Part shown: piece after piece, positions 33,034 through 35,391 of the stretch | How the letters are laid out: every line of letters begins with the position of its first letter | How positions within the stretch are numbered: position 1 is the stretch's first letter | NCBI GenBank assembly: GCA_025456205.1 | Contig: JALOLA010000016.1 | Coordinates: forward strand, 1-35,391 | Reading direction: 5' to 3' | Origin: Acidobacteriota bacterium | GTDB taxonomy: Bacteria > Acidobacteriota > Aminicenantia > UBA2199 | DNA length: 35,391 nucleotides | Position numbers and translations under genes: made by a program | The notes under the pieces: model-generated | What the model was told of the DNA's origin: nothing | Databases searched by the model: none | The model's input: only the letters and a program-made list of their open reading frames with translations

Positions 33034-34267
33034 TCTTGCCCTCGCAGAGGTTCTCGTTGACCACGCTCTCGACGCGCACCAGCAGCTTTCTTTTCTTGTA
33101 GCCGCGCACGGGCGGCACGCGCACCGAGAGGAAGTTGCGCGTGACCACCAGGGCATAGTTGGGGTTCTCCTCGATGAGGATGCCGGAAAAGGTCTTGCCG
33201 CGGCAGTGGTCGCGATAGGCCAGCTTCATGCGGCTGCCCAGTTCCTTGAGCTCGGCGGCGCGGGCGCGCACGACCTGGGGGGGCAGGGTCTCGAGGGCGG
33301 CGGCCTTGGTGCCCGGCCGCGGCGAGAAAGGAAACACGTGCAGGTAGTTCAGCGGCGCCTCCTGCAGGAAGGCCACGGTCTCGCGGAATTCCTTTTCGCT
33401 CTCGCCGGGGAAGCCGACGATGAAGTCGGCGCCCAGATTGGCCTCGGGGAAATACTCGCGGAAATGGGCGAGGATCTTCAGGTACTCGGCGCCCTTGCTG
33501 CCGCGATTCATGCGGCGGATGACGGCGTCGCTGCCGCTCTGGAAGGAAAAATGAAAGCTGTCTGCGACCTTGGGCATGGCGCTCAGTTCCTTGATGAAAT
33601 GGTAGCGGATGAAGCGCGGGTCCAGAGAGCTCAGGCGGATGATCTCCAGACCGCGCACGTGCTGCATCTCCCCGACCAGCTCCAGCAGGGTCTGGCGCGG
33701 GAACAGGTCGTAGCCGTAGGAGGAGAGGTTGATGCCGGTCAGCACCGTTTCGCGGTAGCCCAGGCCGGCATAGCGCCGCACCTTGGCCAGGACCTCCTTT
33801 TTCTCCAGGCTGCGCGCCTTGCCGCGCAGCGAGGGGACGATGCAGTACGAGCAGCGGAAGTTGCAGCCGTCCTGCACCTTGAGGAAGACCCGCGAGCGGA
33901 AGGCCGAGTGGTAGATAAGGCGGTTGTCGGCAGGGAACAGCTCGCAGATCGTCTCCACCAGGCGCTGCTTCTCGCGGTTGTCAAAAAAAAAATAGTCGCG
34001 GTACTTCTGCTCCATGCCGGCCCGCTCGCGGCTGACGGCGCAGCCGGCAATGAGCCACTTGACGCCGGTGTGGCGATAGGTGCGGCCGATGAAGCGCAGC
34101 ACGTCCTTTTCGGCCTTTTCGGTGACGCTGCAGGTGTTGAGGATGCCGAACGTGGCCTCGGCGGCGCTGGTGGTCAGCTCGTAGCCGCGCTTTTCCAGCT
34201 CGATGATCCACTCCTGGACCTCGGCCTGGTTGCTGCGGCAGCCGAAGCACTCGATGACGAATTTCAT
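33026..34267 (-). CDS. mtaB: tRNA t6A37 methylthiotransferase, MtaB-like
   Basis: The protein is 413 residues. The N-terminal MTTase cluster cysteines are Cys10 (FGCRSNQAE), Cys46 (NTCSVTEKAEKD) and Cys76 (AGCAVSR); the radical-SAM cluster is Cys135-x3-Cys139-x2-Cys142 (CNFRCSYC). FSFQSGSDAVIRRMNRG, NLGADFIVGFPGE and a small C-terminal RNA-binding part follow. MtaB adds methylthio to t6A at position 37 of tRNAs that read ANN codons; the MiaB branch is a less likely alternative. A run of ten T (33983-33992 on the plus strand as A) encodes three Phe and could slip in transcription or sequencing. It overlaps purE by 4 bases. Confidence 0.9.
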   Translation of the reverse strand: MKFVIECFGCRSNQAEVQEWIIELEKRGYELTTSAAEATFGILNTCSVTEKAEKDVLRFIGRTYRHTGVKWLIAGCAVSRERAGMEQKYRDYFFFDNREKQRLVETICELFPADNRLIYHSAFRSRVFLKVQDGCNFRCSYCIVPSLRGKARSLEKKEVLAKVRRYAGLGYRETVLTGINLSSYGYDLFPRQTLLELVGEMQHVRGLEIIRLSSLDPRFIRYHFIKELSAMPKVADSFHFSFQSGSDAVIRRMNRGSKGAEYLKILAHFREYFPEANLGADFIVGFPGESEKEFRETVAFLQEAPLNYLHVFPFSPRPGTKAAALETLPPQVVRARAAELKELGSRMKLAYRDHCRGKTFSGILIEENPNYALVVTRNFLSVRVPPVRGYKKRKLLVRVESVVNENLCEGKIA

Positions 34268-34767
34268 CCCTGCGCCAGCTTTTCCTTGAGCTGCCGGCCC
34301 TTGGCCAGGACCTTCTCGCGCTGCTCGGCGCGGTAGGCCTGCAGCTTTTTCTTCAGCCCCGGGTCGCTGCCGGCCAGAAGCTCGGCGGCGAACAGCGCCG
34401 CGTTTACGGCACCGGACTCGCCGATGCCGAAGACGGCGACCGGAACGCCGGCGGGCATCTGCACCATGGCCAGCAGGGAGTCGAGGCCGGAGAGGGGCGA
34501 GGCCATGGGCACGCCCAGGACCGGCAGCAGCGTGTGGCCCGCCACGACCCCGGGCAGATGGGCGGCGCCGCCGGCGGCGGCGATGATCACGCCCACGCCG
34601 CTTTTCTCGAAGGCGCGCACCAGCTCCAGGGTGCGCTCGGGGGTGCGATGCGCCGAGCTTACCTCGACCTGCACCTCGACCTGCAGCCGGCGCAGCAGGG
34701 CGATTCCCTTTTCCAGCGCCGGGAAATCCGAGTCCGAGCCCATAAGAAAGGCAACGCCGGGGGTCAT
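34264..34767 (-). CDS. purE: 5-(carboxyamino)imidazole ribonucleotide mutase PurE
   Basis: The 167-residue enzyme (class I) shifts the carboxyl group of N5-CAIR to give CAIR in purine synthesis. GSDSD is at residues 10-14, SAHRTPE at about 38-44, then AAAGGAAHLPGVVAGHT and VLGVPMASPLSGLDSLLAMVQMPAGVPVAVF. A charged tail (QAYRAEQREKVLAKG) is typical. It overlaps the purD stop and the mtaB start by 4 bases each. purK is not in the window. Confidence 0.97.
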   Translation of the reverse strand: MTPGVAFLMGSDSDFPALEKGIALLRRLQVEVQVEVSSAHRTPERTLELVRAFEKSGVGVIIAAAGGAAHLPGVVAGHTLLPVLGVPMASPLSGLDSLLAMVQMPAGVPVAVFGIGESGAVNAALFAAELLAGSDPGLKKKLQAYRAEQREKVLAKGRQLKEKLAQG

Positions 34768-35391
34768 TTGTGGCTCCAGCCGATATCGCGGCGAAAGGTC
34801 ATGCCGTCGAAGGCGATGAACGAGATGCCGTCATAGATCTTGGCCATGGCGTCCTTCAGGGTCGGGCCGCAGCCGCAGATGTTCAGCACGCGGCCGCCGG
34901 CGCTGACCAGCCCCTCGCGCTCCATGGCCGTCCCGGCATGGAAGGCTTCCACGCCCAGCGACTTGGCCCGCTCCAGGCCCTGGATCCTGTGCCCGGACGC
35001 GTATTTCTGCGGGTAGCCCCTGGATGCCAGGACGACGCAGCCGGCGACGTTCTCGTCCCAATCGGCGGCGACATCAAAGAGGTTCTCGTCGGCCGCGCCC
35101 TCCAGGATATCGACCAGATCGCTCTTCAGGCGCATCAGCACCACCTGGGTCTCCGGGTCGCCGAAGCGGGCGTTGAACTCCAGCACGCGCGGGCCGTCGC
35201 GGGTGATCATCAGCCCGACATAGAGCAGGCCCTTGTATTCCTTGTTCTCGAACTTCAAGCCGGCGACCGTCGGCTGGACGATGGTCTTCATAATCTGGTT
35301 GAAGAGGTCCTTGCTGACCATCGGCGCCGGGGAAATGGCGCCCATGCCGCCGGTGTTGGGCCCCTTGTCGCCGTCCAGCGCCTTCTTGTAG
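34764..35391 (-). CDS. purD: Phosphoribosylamine-glycine ligase PurD, partial
   Basis: This is the C-terminal 208 residues; the start lies beyond the window edge. The ATP-grasp enzyme joins phosphoribosylamine and glycine. Visible blocks are GDKGPNTGGMGAISPAP, VGLMI...PRVLEFNARFGDPETQVVL (metal and nucleotide binding) and the C-terminal GRVLNICGCGPTLKDAMAKIYDGI. It is followed by purE with an ATGA overlap. The frame enters the window intact. Confidence 0.96.
   Translation of the reverse strand, partial: YKKALDGDKGPNTGGMGAISPAPMVSKDLFNQIMKTIVQPTVAGLKFENKEYKGLLYVGLMITRDGPRVLEFNARFGDPETQVVLMRLKSDLVDILEGAADENLFDVAADWDENVAGCVVLASRGYPQKYASGHRIQGLERAKSLGVEAFHAGTAMEREGLVSAGGRVLNICGCGPTLKDAMAKIYDGISFIAFDGMTFRRDIGWSHK

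Overview
The window is about 35.4 kb of GC-rich (roughly 60-65 %) chromosomal DNA from a Gram-negative (diderm) bacterium. The evidence is an LptD/OstA-like protein, two outer-membrane-barrel-type proteins ending in Trp-Arg-Phe, several lipoproteins with lipoboxes and secreted HEAT-repeat proteins. The gene mix suggests an Acidobacteriota or Aminicenantota-like lineage: tandem DUF5916 proteins, an ECF sigma/zinc-finger anti-sigma pair followed by HEAT-repeat proteins, a short-form ThiC, and an AddAB-type helicase-nuclease with an Fe-S nuclease. That placement is inference. I saw no phage, IS element, CRISPR array, rRNA or tRNA gene, and no gene-free stretch over 300 bases.

Layout. 1-3140 (+): two tandem sulfatase-fold genes, the first cut by the window edge. 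3185-5601 (-): nadC-nadB (NAD synthesis). 5766-10460 (-): two paralogous DUF5916 outer-membrane proteins, each followed by an unusual inverted array of 7-base repeats. 10596-15542 (-): thiC, an MBL hydrolase, yebC, ruvC, ruvA, ruvB, chained mostly by 4-base overlaps. 15643-21920 (+): addA-addB-like helicase-nuclease genes, divergent from thiC, so recombination genes lie on both sides of one divergent promoter region. 22052-25608 (-): ECF sigma factor, anti-sigma factor and two exported HEAT-repeat proteins with a strict alternating 32-residue repeat. 25786-26082 (-): a small RRM protein with a strong promoter, a long leader and a textbook terminator. 26342-27976 (-): queC-queD-queE (preQ0 synthesis). 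28061-29887 (-): mntP and an MFS exporter. 30001-35391 (-): purD (partial), purE, mtaB, then three envelope genes (DUF5683-like membrane protein, beta-propeller lipoprotein, LptD/OstA-like protein).

Regulation visible in the sequence. Five sigma70-type promoters have exactly 17-base spacers (nadC, thiC, rbp, queC, mntP), and an extended -10 lies before addA. In nadC and queC the -10 box is only 6 bases from the ATG, which predicts leaderless mRNAs. Nine gene junctions use ATGA stop/start overlaps, implying widespread translational coupling.

The strongest candidates for something undescribed are: (1) the inverted heptamer arrays placed 11-15 bases after the stop codons of both DUF5916 genes; (2) the ECF/anti-sigma operon with two exported proteins built of alternating FWxGQ and F-x-x-SQ repeats; (3) the envelope trio coupled to mtaB; and (4) the two sulfatase-fold proteins with Thr where sulfatases carry the formylglycine precursor.
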